Shown in pieces: positions 26,664 to 35,991 of a DNA stretch of 64,000 nucleotides. Position 1 is the first letter of the stretch; every line of letters begins with the position of its first letter. Position numbers and translations under genes: made by a program. The notes under the pieces are model-generated. The model saw nothing but the letters and a program-made list of their open reading frames with translations, did not search any database and was not told the DNA's origin. Source of the stretch: Acidimicrobiales bacterium (lineage in GTDB: Bacteria; Actinomycetota; Acidimicrobiia; Acidimicrobiales; SHLQ01); NCBI GenBank assembly GCA_020629635.1, contig JAHDCX010000004.1, positions 1 through 64,000 on the forward strand, given 5' to 3'.

Positions 26664-28135
26664 CGGTCGATCCGAACGCCGATCGAGTCATCCTCGCCGA
26701 ACCCCAGCGTCAATCGCTCCTGGCTGCGGTCTTCCAGGGGCTTCGGGTGCTTCGCCAGATCGGCATCGCCCAAGTGATCGTCGGCATTGTGTTTCTGTCG
26801 AATGCACCGATCCCCGGTGGGGTATTCGTGCTCGTGCCCCTGATCGGACTGGTGATCCTCGGTGTGGGCGTCGCCCTGTGGTGGCGGTACACCTTCCAGG
26901 TCGACGGCGATGAGCTCGTCGTTCGGAAGGGCCTCGTGAGCGACGACCGATTGGCGGTCCCGCTCGATCGGGTGCAAAGCGTGTCGATCGAGCAACAGGT
27001 GCTCCACCGTCTGGTCGGTCTGGTCCAAGTGTCGGTGGACACTGCGGGTTCTGAGCAGGCCGAGTTCGTGATCGATGCGATCCCGCGCGGGACTGCCGAA
27101 GCGCTCCAACGACTCGCCGCATCGCACCGGTCGATGACGGCGGCCGCCCGTCACGATGTCGACGCGGGCGAGGCTCCGCCGGTGGTCGAAGAGGTCGATC
27201 GGGTGATCGTCGGTCACGACTGGAAGCGACTCCTCCTCATGTCGGTGACGCAGTGGCCGGTGGCGGGCCTCCTCGTCGTCGGTCCGCTTCTCGCATTCGG
27301 GAACGAGATCGTCGACCTGTTGCCGTTCGACATCCCGACGCCGAGCGTCGACCTCGAACCCGGCCTCTGGATGCTGTGGCTCATCCCCGTCGTCATCGGC
27401 TTGCTCGTCGTTGCCGGGATCCTGCTGAACCTCGTCCAACTGTTCCTGACCGAGTGGAACCTCACGGTCACGGCGTCGTCGTCGGGGTTCCGACGAACGG
27501 CAGGACTGTTGTCGCGGACCAGCCGGGCCAGTTCGGTGCCACGAGTTCAACGGCTCGTGCATCACACGAACCCCTTCGAGCGCCGCGCCGGGCTGAGCCG
27601 GTTCACGCTGCACACGATCGGAGCGGGCGACATTCAGGTCCCGGGTTGCCGCGCGCATGAGGCAGCCGAGCTGCGTCGATTGGCGTTCGGCGAGCCCTCG
27701 CCGCCGCTCGATCGTTCGATTGCTCGTGCGTCGATGGTCCCGGCCATTCGGCTTTCGGTGGTGATCGCGGTCATCGCCATGGCGGCGTTGTTCCGGCCGC
27801 TCGGCTGGTGGGTCCTGCTCGGCGTCGCGGTGCCGCTCTGGACGCTGTGGACGGAACGCCGTCGGGTCGAGCGCCAACGCTGGGGTTTCGACGACGACGG
27901 ATGGATCGTCCGTCGCGAGGTGTTCGCCACACGCACGGATCAGAGCCTGCACCGCAAGGTGAATCTCGTGAGGGTCCGCCAGTCTCGCTACGCGCGGCGT
28001 CGTGGATTGGCGACGGTGGTGTTGTCGACCGCGGAGGGTTCGGCGTCGATCGGACTCGTTCCGCTCGATGACGCCAAGGCCCTCCGTGACTTCGTGCTGG
28101 TCAGCCTCGAGCGCGATTCGCGCGCTTGGATGTGA
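26660..28135 (+). CDS. Triple bPH2-domain membrane protein, YdbT-like
   Basis: This 491-residue membrane protein has three bPH2 domains: about residues 75-140 (VVRKGLVSDDRLAVPLDRVQSV), 270-345 (RRTAGLLSRTSRASSVPRVQRL) and 400-485 (VRREVFATRTDQSLHRKVNLVRV). They are separated by pairs of transmembrane helices. It starts at a GTG overlapping the YdbS-like stop. The two proteins probably form a complex in the membrane. The 3' end overlaps the convergent CoA-binding gene by 35 bases. Confidence 0.85.
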   Translation: MTVDPNADRVILAEPQRQSLLAAVFQGLRVLRQIGIAQVIVGIVFLSNAPIPGGVFVLVPLIGLVILGVGVALWWRYTFQVDGDELVVRKGLVSDDRLAVPLDRVQSVSIEQQVLHRLVGLVQVSVDTAGSEQAEFVIDAIPRGTAEALQRLAASHRSMTAAARHDVDAGEAPPVVEEVDRVIVGHDWKRLLLMSVTQWPVAGLLVVGPLLAFGNEIVDLLPFDIPTPSVDLEPGLWMLWLIPVVIGLLVVAGILLNLVQLFLTEWNLTVTASSSGFRRTAGLLSRTSRASSVPRVQRLVHHTNPFERRAGLSRFTLHTIGAGDIQVPGCRAHEAAELRRLAFGEPSPPLDRSIARASMVPAIRLSVVIAVIAMAALFRPLGWWVLLGVAVPLWTLWTERRRVERQRWGFDDDGWIVRREVFATRTDQSLHRKVNLVRVRQSRYARRRGLATVVLSTAEGSASIGLVPLDDAKALRDFVLVSLERDSRAWM

Positions 28136-28625
28136 TGACGCCGGTGTCGAACCCGGCCAGATGAAGCCCACCGGCGAATCGGGCGTGCTCGATCTTCGTG
28201 CATCGGTTCATGACGACGCCGAGGCCGCCGGACTCGGCGATCCCCGCAGCCTCATCGCTCCACAGACCGAGCTGGACCCAGAACGTCGAGGCCCCGATGT
28301 CTACGGCCTCCTCCGCGATCGGGGGGAGGTCATCGTTCTTGCGGAAGACATCGACGATGTCGGGCGTTTCGGGGAGGTCGGTCAGCGACGGATACACCGG
28401 TTGGCCGAGGATCTCCCGCTCGCGGGGATTGACGAGCAGCACTCGATAGTCCGCCGAACTCGACAGAAGATACGTGGCCACGAAGTTGGAGGCGCGTGCG
28501 GGATTGTTGCTTGCGCCGACGATGGCGATCGTCCGGGCCTCGTCGAGCATGCGCCGTCGCTCGCTCGCCGTCGTCCCATCGTTCATCGTGGCCGAATCCC
28601 GCTGACCTGCTGGGTTGTCGGACAT
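28101..28625 (-). CDS. CoA-binding domain protein (YccU family)
   Basis: This 174-residue protein has a Rossmann-type CoA-binding fold. TIAIVGASNNPARAS lies near residues 32-46, followed by VLLVNPREREILG and the late VVMNRCTKIEH motif with its conserved Cys. ATG 28625 follows a strong AGGAGG site and overlaps the metY stop (TGATG), so it is translationally coupled to metY. The physiological role of the family is poorly known. Confidence 0.87.
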   Translation of the reverse strand: MSDNPAGQRDSATMNDGTTASERRRMLDEARTIAIVGASNNPARASNFVATYLLSSSADYRVLLVNPREREILGQPVYPSLTDLPETPDIVDVFRKNDDLPPIAEEAVDIGASTFWVQLGLWSDEAAGIAESGGLGVVMNRCTKIEHARFAGGLHLAGFDTGVITSKRANRARG

Positions 28626-29923
28626 CAGCGAACCTCCTGTGCGGCGGCGAGCGCCTGATCCAGATCCCAAATGATGTCCTCGACGTCTTCGAGCCCGACG
28701 GAGATTCGGACCATGTCATCGGAGACACCGCCTGCCGCCATCTGTTCTGCCGTGAGCTGCTGATGGGTCGTCGAGGCCGGATGGAGGATGAGCGTCTTTG
28801 CATCTCCGACATTGGCGAGATGACTGATCATCTCGAGGGCTTCGATGAAGGCGGATCCGGCGGTGCGGCCCCCATCGACGCCAAAGGTGAAGATCGCCCC
28901 GGGGCCCTGTGGCAGATATTTCTGTGCAGCCTCGTGGTGCGAGCTGTCCGCCAGTCCGGCGTACTTCACCCAACCAACACGGTCGTCCGCAGCAAGCCAT
29001 TCGGCGACGGCTTGGGCGTTGGCGACGTGCTCGGTCATCCGTTGGGGGAGGGTCTCGACGCCCTGGAGCAGAAGGAACGCGTTGAAGGGCGAGATGGAGG
29101 CGCCGACATCACGAAGCTGCTCCGATCGAACCTTGGTGCAGTAGGAGTACTCGCCGAAGTTGTCCCACCAGCGCAGACCGTTGTAGCTCGAGACCGGTTC
29201 GGTCATCACCGGGAAGCGTCCATTTCCCCAGTTGAAGTGTCCCGAATCGACGATGACCCCACCGATGGAGGTGCCATGTCCACCGAGGAACTTGGTGGCC
29301 GATTGCACGACGATGTCGGCTCCCCATTCGAGCGGTCGGCACAGGAAGGGCGTGGCGAACGTGTTGTCGACGATCAGCGGAACGCCAGCCGACCGAGTGA
29401 CTCCTGCCAGCGTCTCGAGGTCCGCGACTGCGCCCGACGGGTTGGCGATGATCTCGGTGAAGACCGCCTTCGTGTCGTCGTCGATCGCCGATTCGACCGC
29501 TCGGGGGTCGTTCGTGTCCACGAAGCGCGTGTCGATCCCGAATCGGCGGAGTGTCACGTCGAACTGCGTGACGGTCCCTCCGTACAGGGACGCATTGGCG
29601 ACGATGTTGTCGCCGGCGCCGGCGAGGGCGGTCACCGCAAGGAACTCTGCCGCCTGACCGCTCGACGTCGCGACTGCACCGATGCCGCCTTCGAGGCTCG
29701 CGATCCGCTCTTCGAACGCGGCGACGGTCGGATTGGAGATCCGGGAGTAGATGGTGCCGTACTTCTGGAGCGCGAAGAGATCGGCGGCGTCCTGGGTGTC
29801 TTCGAACACGAAGCTCGTCGACTGATAGATGGGCACTGCGCGTGCCCCGGTGTGGGGGTCGGGGCGTGAGCCGGCATGCAGTGCGCGGGTCCGGAACCCC
29901 CACGCTCGATCCTGTGCAGTCAT
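28625..29923 (-). CDS. metY: O-acetylhomoserine aminocarboxypropyltransferase / sulfhydrylase
   Basis: This is a PLP enzyme making homocysteine from O-acetyl-homoserine and sulfide. The 432-residue protein has RALHAGSRPDP, PIYQSTSFVFED and YSRISNPT. The PLP lysine is Lys211 in QSATKFLGGHG. The length and GHGTSIGG support the OAH sulfhydrylase class rather than cystathionine gamma-synthase. ATG 29923 is used; an upstream extension lacks homology. No SAM riboswitch is seen in the 65-base leader region. Confidence 0.93.
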   Translation of the reverse strand: MTAQDRAWGFRTRALHAGSRPDPHTGARAVPIYQSTSFVFEDTQDAADLFALQKYGTIYSRISNPTVAAFEERIASLEGGIGAVATSSGQAAEFLAVTALAGAGDNIVANASLYGGTVTQFDVTLRRFGIDTRFVDTNDPRAVESAIDDDTKAVFTEIIANPSGAVADLETLAGVTRSAGVPLIVDNTFATPFLCRPLEWGADIVVQSATKFLGGHGTSIGGVIVDSGHFNWGNGRFPVMTEPVSSYNGLRWWDNFGEYSYCTKVRSEQLRDVGASISPFNAFLLLQGVETLPQRMTEHVANAQAVAEWLAADDRVGWVKYAGLADSSHHEAAQKYLPQGPGAIFTFGVDGGRTAGSAFIEALEMISHLANVGDAKTLILHPASTTHQQLTAEQMAAGGVSDDMVRISVGLEDVEDIIWDLDQALAAAQEVR

Positions 29924-29988
29924 CGTTGCCGAAATTACACGTCGCCCGGCCGCAATTCCCGAGCCGTCCGCGCTCCTAGGATCGAAGG

Positions 29989-30354
29989 GTGATCGGAATC
30001 GGAACGGACCTCGTGGAGATCGAGCGGTTTCGGGCGACGCTCGAGCGCACACCGGGGATACGTGAGCGAACATTCACCGTCGACGAACGCGAGTGGGCGG
30101 ACGCGAAGAACGACCCGACCGAGCGGTACGCGGTCCGATGGGCGGCCAAAGAAGCGGTCATGAAGGCGATGGGCGTCGGGCTCGGCGCCGTGGCGATGAT
30201 CGACATCGAAGTTGTCCGGTCGGAGTCGGGAGCGCCGTCGGTGCGATTGCACGGCACCGCTGCCGAGCTCGCCGAGGAGCTCGGTGTCGCGGGGTGGCGG
30301 TTGACGCTCACCCACACCGAATCGATGGCCCAGGCCATTGCGGTGGCGCTCTGA
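29989..30354 (+). CDS. acpS: Holo-[acyl-carrier-protein] synthase
   Basis: AcpS transfers 4'-phosphopantetheine from CoA to ACP. The 121-residue protein has GIGTDLVEIERF with metal ligand Asp7 and RWAAKEAVMKAMG with Glu55. The start is GTG 29989. TAGGAT (29977-29982) ends six bases before it, suggesting a leaderless mRNA, although GAAGG immediately upstream could also pair with 16S rRNA. It lies next to the NAD(P)HX repair gene, a common pairing. Confidence 0.95.
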   Translation: MIGIGTDLVEIERFRATLERTPGIRERTFTVDEREWADAKNDPTERYAVRWAAKEAVMKAMGVGLGAVAMIDIEVVRSESGAPSVRLHGTAAELAEELGVAGWRLTLTHTESMAQAIAVAL

Positions 30355-30361
30355 GCGGCCA

Positions 30362-31717
30362 ATGATTCCGCTCGTCACGCCCGATCAGATGGCCGCCGTG
30401 GATCGAGCGGCGCTAAGAAGCGAACCGCTCGAACGGATTCTGGACCGGGTCGGCGCAGCGGTCGCCCGTTCTGCGGTCGACCTCATGCGCGGTACGTACG
30501 GTCGACGCGTGGTGGCCGTGGCGGGGACGGGGCTCAACGGGGACGACGCGAGACACGCAGTGATGGCGCTCCATCGACGTCGCGTCGTCGCCGACGTGAT
30601 CGAGGCCTCGCAGCTCGATACCTTCGACGCTCGCCGTCTGCTCGATCGAGCCGATCTGATCCTGGATGGTGCCGTCGGCACGGGAGTGGGACGTCCCTGG
30701 ACACCTCCGGCGGTTGCGGCGCCGGTGTTGGCGATCGACGTACCCTCCGGGCTCGACCCCATCACCGGCACGGCCCACGGCGAACCCTGGCCGGCGGCAC
30801 GCACGGTGACCCTTGCGGCCCCGAAGCCCGGGCTGTACTTCGGGTCCGGACCCGATCTTGCGGGCGAGATCCAGATCGCCGACATTGCACTCGACCTCGG
30901 ACCGGCAAAGAACAGCTGCCACCTCATGACCGAAGCCGACGTCCGGGATCGAATACCGACGCGCGCGAGAACCGCGCACAAATGGAACCATGCGGTGCTC
31001 GTGGTCGCCGGCTCTCCCGGGATGACCGGCGCTGCCGTGCTCTGCTGCTCGGCGGCGCTGCGGGGAGGGGCGGGCTACGTGCATCTCGACTCTCCGGCAA
31101 CGTCGGTGCCCGGTCTCCCCATTGAGGTGGTGAGCTCCCTCGCCGGACGTGGGTCAGCGCCGGAAACGTCACGATTCTCCGCAGCGGTCGTCGGACCCGG
31201 GCTCGGTCGTTCCACAGCAGCCGAAGAACTGGCACGGGCCGTGATCGAGGGCGTCGATCGTCCGCTTGTGGTCGACGGCGACGGTCTGTCTGCGCTCGTG
31301 GGGCACGAGCGGCTCGCCGGAGCTCGGACGTCGCCGACCGTGCTGACCCCTCACGATGGAGAGTTCGCTCGGCTGACGGACGGCGTCGGTCCCGGCCCGG
31401 ACCGGGTCCGCGCGGCGCTCGATCTCGCCGATCGGTACCACGCGACCGTGCTCCTCAAGGGGGCGACCACCGTTGTTGCCTCGCCCGACGGTCGGAGTCG
31501 AGTCGTGACCACGGGTCACGCAGATCTCGCGACCGCGGGAACGGGGGACGTGCTCGCGGGCGTACTCGCGGCCCTGCTCGCGATCGGTCTCGAACCGCTC
31601 GACGCGGCATCGGTGGCGGCGTGGGTACACGGCGAGGCAGGGCACAAGCGGGGACTTCTGGCGTCGGATCTTCCTGACCGAATTGCCGCGGTGCTCGCGG
31701 GTCAGCCTCTCGGATAG
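30362..31717 (+). CDS. nnr: Bifunctional NAD(P)HX epimerase/dehydratase
   Basis: It repairs damaged (hydrated) NAD(P)H. In this 451-residue fusion the N-terminal half is the YjeF epimerase domain (VTPDQMAAVDRAAL, IDVPSGLDPITG). The C-terminal half is the ADP-dependent dehydratase (GSPGMTGAAVLC, VLTPHDGEFARL, TAGTGDVLAGVLAALLA). The usual NxGGDG loop of the epimerase is altered to GLNGDDA, so that activity may be reduced. It follows acpS by seven bases and overlaps the convergent MFS gene by 16. Confidence 0.92.
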   Translation: MIPLVTPDQMAAVDRAALRSEPLERILDRVGAAVARSAVDLMRGTYGRRVVAVAGTGLNGDDARHAVMALHRRRVVADVIEASQLDTFDARRLLDRADLILDGAVGTGVGRPWTPPAVAAPVLAIDVPSGLDPITGTAHGEPWPAARTVTLAAPKPGLYFGSGPDLAGEIQIADIALDLGPAKNSCHLMTEADVRDRIPTRARTAHKWNHAVLVVAGSPGMTGAAVLCCSAALRGGAGYVHLDSPATSVPGLPIEVVSSLAGRGSAPETSRFSAAVVGPGLGRSTAAEELARAVIEGVDRPLVVDGDGLSALVGHERLAGARTSPTVLTPHDGEFARLTDGVGPGPDRVRAALDLADRYHATVLLKGATTVVASPDGRSRVVTTGHADLATAGTGDVLAGVLAALLAIGLEPLDAASVAAWVHGEAGHKRGLLASDLPDRIAAVLAGQPLG

Positions 31718-33036
31718 CGAACCGCCACAATCAGCCCTTCGGCGGCGTACAGCACGGCGCCGACGACCCACAGGGCGCGCATCCGGCTCGCCCAGTCGAT
31801 GTCGCCAGTCGCGCCTGCCGTGATGGCGAATCCCATCGCCACGCCGCATGCGACGGCGAGCTGAAAGACCGTCGTTCGCCCGGCGCCGGCCATGCCGAAT
31901 CGAGTCGGTGGGATGTCACGCATGGCGGCGGCCACCAACATGGCGAAGTTGCCCCCGGCGGCGAGTCCGATCAGCACCCCGGGTAGGAGGACCCCAAGCA
32001 CGAAGTTCGGTGTCTCGTCGGTGAACAACCAGTGGAGCATCGAGCCGGCGACGCCGGTGATCGAGCCGAACAGCAGAAGCGGGGTGACGCCGACTCGGTC
32101 GGCGAGGCGTCCGGAGAACGGCGAGAGCACCATGGCCACCAACGGGCTCGGTGCGATTGCGAGGCCGGTTCGGAGCACCGACCAGTCCCACACATCCTGG
32201 AGAAATGAGGGGAGCGTCACGAGCCAGGAGAAGAACGCCATCAAGAAGGCGACCTGTGCGACGTTCGCCCAGCGGTAGGTTGCGATGTCGAAGAGGCGGA
32301 GGTCGAAGAGCGGTGTCGGGTGCGTTCGACTGCGCTGGACGAAGGCGCCGATCAGTGCGACGCCGATCACGACAGGGACGATCAGCCCGGCCCCGACCCC
32401 GGCCGATTCGACCTGGACGATGCCGAACAAGATCGACCCGACGCCGATCGCGGCCAGTGGCACGCCGATTGTGTCGACCTTTGCTGGCACGTCGCCCGAA
32501 CTCTCGACGAGCCAGCGTCGCCCGAGGGCCGCCGCCACCACGGCGACGGGCACGTTGATCAGGAAAGTCGAGCGCCAACCGAGGAGGTCCACCAGAAAGC
32601 CGCCGAGTGACGGGCCGACTGCGGCAGCCAGAGCCCCCATCGCCCCCCACACGCCGATGGCCCCCTGTCGCCGCTCTGCGGGAAACGCCGTGAGCAACAG
32701 CGCCAACCCCGCCGGGTACTGGATGGCGCCGCCGATCGACTGCACGACGCGCGCACCGATCAGCACGGGAGCGCTCCACGCGAGGCCGGCCAGAACCGAC
32801 CCGGCGGCGAACAGCACGATCCCGATGAGGAAGACGCGCTTGCGTCCGCGACTGTCCGCCCACCATCCCGACAACAGCAGGAGACTCGCCACACCGATGT
32901 TGTAGGCGGTGATCACCCAGCTGAGCGTCGCTGGTGGCGTGTTGGGAAAGGCTGCTTCGATCTGGGGGAAGGCCAGGGCGATGATCGTGATCTCGAGCGA
33001 GACCATGAACACGACGATCGACGTGATGAACAGCAC
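31702..33036 (-). CDS. MFS transporter, drug-exporter type
   Basis: This is a 444-residue transporter with 12-14 hydrophobic segments, resembling the DHA2/EmrB group. Motif A is GWWADSRGRKRVFL, and ARVVQSIGGAIQYPAG is the motif C region of exporters. GTG 33036 places the first helix almost at the start; the next in-frame upstream stop allows only a CTG earlier. The substrate is unknown. It is divergent from the GH26 gene across 114 bases. Confidence 0.87.
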   Translation of the reverse strand: MLFITSIVVFMVSLEITIIALAFPQIEAAFPNTPPATLSWVITAYNIGVASLLLLSGWWADSRGRKRVFLIGIVLFAAGSVLAGLAWSAPVLIGARVVQSIGGAIQYPAGLALLLTAFPAERRQGAIGVWGAMGALAAAVGPSLGGFLVDLLGWRSTFLINVPVAVVAAALGRRWLVESSGDVPAKVDTIGVPLAAIGVGSILFGIVQVESAGVGAGLIVPVVIGVALIGAFVQRSRTHPTPLFDLRLFDIATYRWANVAQVAFLMAFFSWLVTLPSFLQDVWDWSVLRTGLAIAPSPLVAMVLSPFSGRLADRVGVTPLLLFGSITGVAGSMLHWLFTDETPNFVLGVLLPGVLIGLAAGGNFAMLVAAAMRDIPPTRFGMAGAGRTTVFQLAVACGVAMGFAITAGATGDIDWASRMRALWVVGAVLYAAEGLIVAVRYPRG

Positions 33037-33150
33037 GCGGCCCGGGGTGAAACGTTCGATCAGTCGACCTTATGGGGAGATCCCTGTCACACCGGTCCGG
33101 AGGGCTCATTTCGCTCCAGCTTCTGCAGGAGATGACCGTTCATCCTCGAT

Positions 33151-34929
33151 ATGTCACGCTTTCGTCGTGTCCCTTGGTGGGCACCAGCAGTTGCTCTGGC
33201 CGTGGCGGGAACCGCAGCGTACGCCTTCGGCGCCGGGAGCCCGTCCGCCGTCGATCTCTACACGGACGCCCTGACCGCGGAAGCGGGAAGCACGGCCGTG
33301 GTCGAGGAGGGGAGCGGACAACCGTCGAGCTCGTCCTCCACGAACCAACCCGGCTCGTCCGCTCCGGAGGGCGCCGACGTCTCGACGACGTCGGCCGACG
33401 AGAACACGACCACCCGACCAGGGCAGGCGTCCGACGGCGACGATGATTCGCCCGCCGAGGTCGCGTTCGTCGAAGACTCGACTGCGGCACCCACCACGGG
33501 AGGATCGCCCGCCACGAGCACGGTCACCTCGACGTCGGGCGCGTCGCCGACCAGCACGACACCCACCAGCCCGTCGACCAACCCGGCGGCATGGGGCCCA
33601 CCGAACCAGGGAACCGTGCCGCCATCGTCGACCACGTCGACATCGCCTGCCGCTTCGACGGCGACGGCCGAACCGACGCCGGTTGGCGGCTCGACTACCG
33701 ACCCCGCCGCTGACCCATCGACCTCACCACCCTCGACGCTCGTCGACGGGAGCTGGTGTGAGGTCGAGGTGCGCGCGACCGATGGCGTGATCCGATGGAA
33801 CGACAACGGCCGCACGGCCGTCCTCCGCCGCAACGACCGGTGGTTCCACACCCCCGACCCCGACGCCGTCGCGGTCCAGATCCCCGAAGCGGTCGATTCG
33901 TCTGATGACTACGTGCTGCGGCTGTGGGGCGGTGGCACCGATGATGTGCCGTGTTCGTTCGTGGCATCCGGATCGGCGACGCCGTCCGGTCCGGTCACGA
34001 CGACGACCGTCGCACCGACGACCACCACGACGACCGAGGCACCGACCACCACGACGACCGAACCGGTCCTCGCGTTCGTGGATCTGCCGGCGCCGATTCG
34101 AGTACCTGGCGGACCACCACAGATCGGTTTCACCGTCGATATGTGGGGAGACGAACGTACCGCGTACTGGGGCGAGCTCGAAGCGGCGCCCGGCGCAGGG
34201 CGCCTGATCGCCCACGAGTTCAAGTCGTTCACCAAGCCGCTCAAGATGGATGTCTACCGCTGGCACATGAACGAAGGTCGTGACCTTCTGCTCACGTGGA
34301 ACGGAACGTATGCCTCCGAGATCACGAGCGGAACCCACGACGAGTGGATCCGTGAGCACGCTCGTGCGCTGAAGACGCTTCCGGGCACCGTCATGTTGCG
34401 CTTCTGGCACGAGCCCGACGTCAACTACAAGCAGGAGTGGATCGAAGGCGATCCGCAGAACTACATCGACTCGTGGATGCACGTTCGTCGCCTCTTCGTC
34501 GAGGAGGGCGCGGTCGACAACATCGAATGGGTATGGTGCCCGACCGCATGGAACTGGAACCAGCGCGGCCCCTTCTACTACCCAGGAGACGCGGCCGTCG
34601 ATTGGATCTGCGCCGACGGCTACTCGGGCATGGATCTCGATGCTCCGCTCGGTCCGATCTGGGACGAGTTCACGGCCTTCCAGGCGTGGGCGAACCAACG
34701 TGGCAAGCCGATCATCATCGCCGAGTTCGGGGCGACGCCTCGAGAGCCGGGCGTGCGCGCGGATTGGATCGCCCAGATCCCGCAGTGGGTCGAATCGCAA
34801 CCGCTGATCCGAGGCGTCGTCTACTACGACTACTTCAAGAACGGTGAGCCCTGGGACTGGCGGCTCCGCACCGAACCAGACGCCTGGCAGGCGATGAAGG
34901 ATGTCGTCGGCCACCCAACCTTCGGCTGA
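33151..34929 (+). CDS. Secreted glycoside hydrolase, GH26-like
   Basis: This 592-residue extracytoplasmic protein has an uncleaved or cleaved N-terminal helix (residues 8-30). A Ser/Thr/Pro linker spans about 45-190. A small domain with two Cys (about 196-270) follows, then a Thr-rich linker to about 308. The C-terminal catalytic domain (about 320-592) has the GH26 acid/base in FWHEPD (Glu421) and a candidate nucleophile in IIIAEFGA (Glu525). The family acts on beta-mannans and related glycans; the exact substrate is unknown. It probably works at the cell surface. Confidence 0.83.
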   Translation: MSRFRRVPWWAPAVALAVAGTAAYAFGAGSPSAVDLYTDALTAEAGSTAVVEEGSGQPSSSSSTNQPGSSAPEGADVSTTSADENTTTRPGQASDGDDDSPAEVAFVEDSTAAPTTGGSPATSTVTSTSGASPTSTTPTSPSTNPAAWGPPNQGTVPPSSTTSTSPAASTATAEPTPVGGSTTDPAADPSTSPPSTLVDGSWCEVEVRATDGVIRWNDNGRTAVLRRNDRWFHTPDPDAVAVQIPEAVDSSDDYVLRLWGGGTDDVPCSFVASGSATPSGPVTTTTVAPTTTTTTEAPTTTTTEPVLAFVDLPAPIRVPGGPPQIGFTVDMWGDERTAYWGELEAAPGAGRLIAHEFKSFTKPLKMDVYRWHMNEGRDLLLTWNGTYASEITSGTHDEWIREHARALKTLPGTVMLRFWHEPDVNYKQEWIEGDPQNYIDSWMHVRRLFVEEGAVDNIEWVWCPTAWNWNQRGPFYYPGDAAVDWICADGYSGMDLDAPLGPIWDEFTAFQAWANQRGKPIIIAEFGATPREPGVRADWIAQIPQWVESQPLIRGVVYYDYFKNGEPWDWRLRTEPDAWQAMKDVVGHPTFG

Positions 34930-34983
34930 ATGGGGTCAGGTCTGACATAGCAAGAGGTCGCCCTCGCTCTCTAGGCTCCACGC

Positions 34984-35172
34984 ATGGCCAACCCCGACAC
35001 CGATCACCTCGACGCCCTCGAATCCGAGCTCGATGATGTCGAAGCGGCGATGAACCTTGTGCACGCCGGCGAGCTGGATCGTGCCGACGAGTTGATCTCG
35101 TCCCTCGAAGCGACGCCTCGGTCGGTTGCCGAACCCGACGCCGCTGTCGAGTCGGCGGGAGAAGAAGAGTGA
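34984..35172 (+). CDS. Small acidic protein, unknown function
   Basis: This is a 62-residue, strongly acidic protein with one helix-rich segment (DALESELDDVEAAMNLVHAG) and a Glu-rich end. It is supported by its overlap with the aldolase GTG start (GTGA) and by TAGGCT (34972-34977) exactly six bases before the ATG, a leaderless pattern. I do not recognise a family. It may be a small partner of the aldolase-like protein. Confidence 0.6.
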   Translation: MANPDTDHLDALESELDDVEAAMNLVHAGELDRADELISSLEATPRSVAEPDAAVESAGEEE

Positions 35173-35903
35173 CGATCGTGGTCCCGGCGTCGGGCTCGGT
35201 CGACGACGAACGGGTTGGACGCAAGCAGGCGCTCGTCGACGCGTTGAACATCTTCGGCAATCTCGGCTTCGCCGAAGGTGTGCCCGGCCACATCACCGTG
35301 CGAGACCCCGAGCACGCCGACCGGTTCTGGGTGAACCCATTCGGCATCTCGTTCAAACACGTCACCGTCGACCAGCTTCTGCAGGTCGATCACGACGGCA
35401 ACGTGCTCGTCGGGGACCTGCCGCTCAATCGGGCAGCGTTCGCCATCCACGGCGCGATTCATGCCGCTCGGCCCGACGTCACTGCGGCCTGCCACACCCA
35501 CGCGACCTACTCGAAGGCGTTCTCGTCGCTCGGCATTCCGCTCGAGATGATCACGCAGGACCACTGCCAGTTCTACAACGACGTGGCGCTCCACAGTGAT
35601 GACGGGGGTGCGATCGTGACCGACCCCGACGCGGGACGCCGTCTTGCCGCCTCGCTCGGCGACAACAAGGCGCTCATTCACCAGAACCACGGCGTGATCA
35701 CGGTCGGCGAATCGGTCGACTCGGCCGCATGGTGGTTCATCGCCCTCGAACGGGCCTGCCAGACCTCGCTGCTGGCCATGGCCGCCGGCACGCCAAAGGT
35801 CATCCCCGATGACTACGCCCAATTCTCCTACGACCAGTCGGGATATGACGCCGCTGGTCGTTTCCAGTTCGGCGCGATCCGCCAGGAGCACGGCAGAGCC
35901 TGA
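35169..35903 (+). CDS. Class II aldolase/adducin family protein
   Basis: This 244-residue protein has the class II aldolase fold. HTHATYSK supplies two metal-binding His and NHGVITVG the third. GNLGFAEGVPGHITVRD and NPFGISF are typical of the family. Substrates in this family range from sugar phosphates to other 2-oxo compounds, so the reaction cannot be named. The start is GTG 35169, coupled to the preceding small acidic protein. Confidence 0.88.
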   Translation: MTIVVPASGSVDDERVGRKQALVDALNIFGNLGFAEGVPGHITVRDPEHADRFWVNPFGISFKHVTVDQLLQVDHDGNVLVGDLPLNRAAFAIHGAIHAARPDVTAACHTHATYSKAFSSLGIPLEMITQDHCQFYNDVALHSDDGGAIVTDPDAGRRLAASLGDNKALIHQNHGVITVGESVDSAAWWFIALERACQTSLLAMAAGTPKVIPDDYAQFSYDQSGYDAAGRFQFGAIRQEHGRA

Positions 35904-35913
35904 CTGGACGCCT

Positions 35914-35933
35914 GGGTGATTCCACCCATTTGA
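35914..35933 (+). terminator. Weak hairpin after the aldolase gene
   Basis: TGGGTG-attc-CACCCA is a perfect 6-bp stem followed by TTTG, eleven bases after the stop. The short stem and T tract make it a weak intrinsic terminator at best. It separates the aldolase from the giant surface-protein gene. Confidence 0.4.
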
Positions 35934-35991
35934 AAATTGGGCCATCTCGGCCGATGGGACGTTGATCCGCCAACGAAGCCGAGGTCCCGTC

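Noticed and set aside
29924-29988. Possible SAM riboswitch before metY
   Set aside because: The region is only 65 bases, shared with the divergent acpS promoter, and lacks SAM-riboswitch helices.
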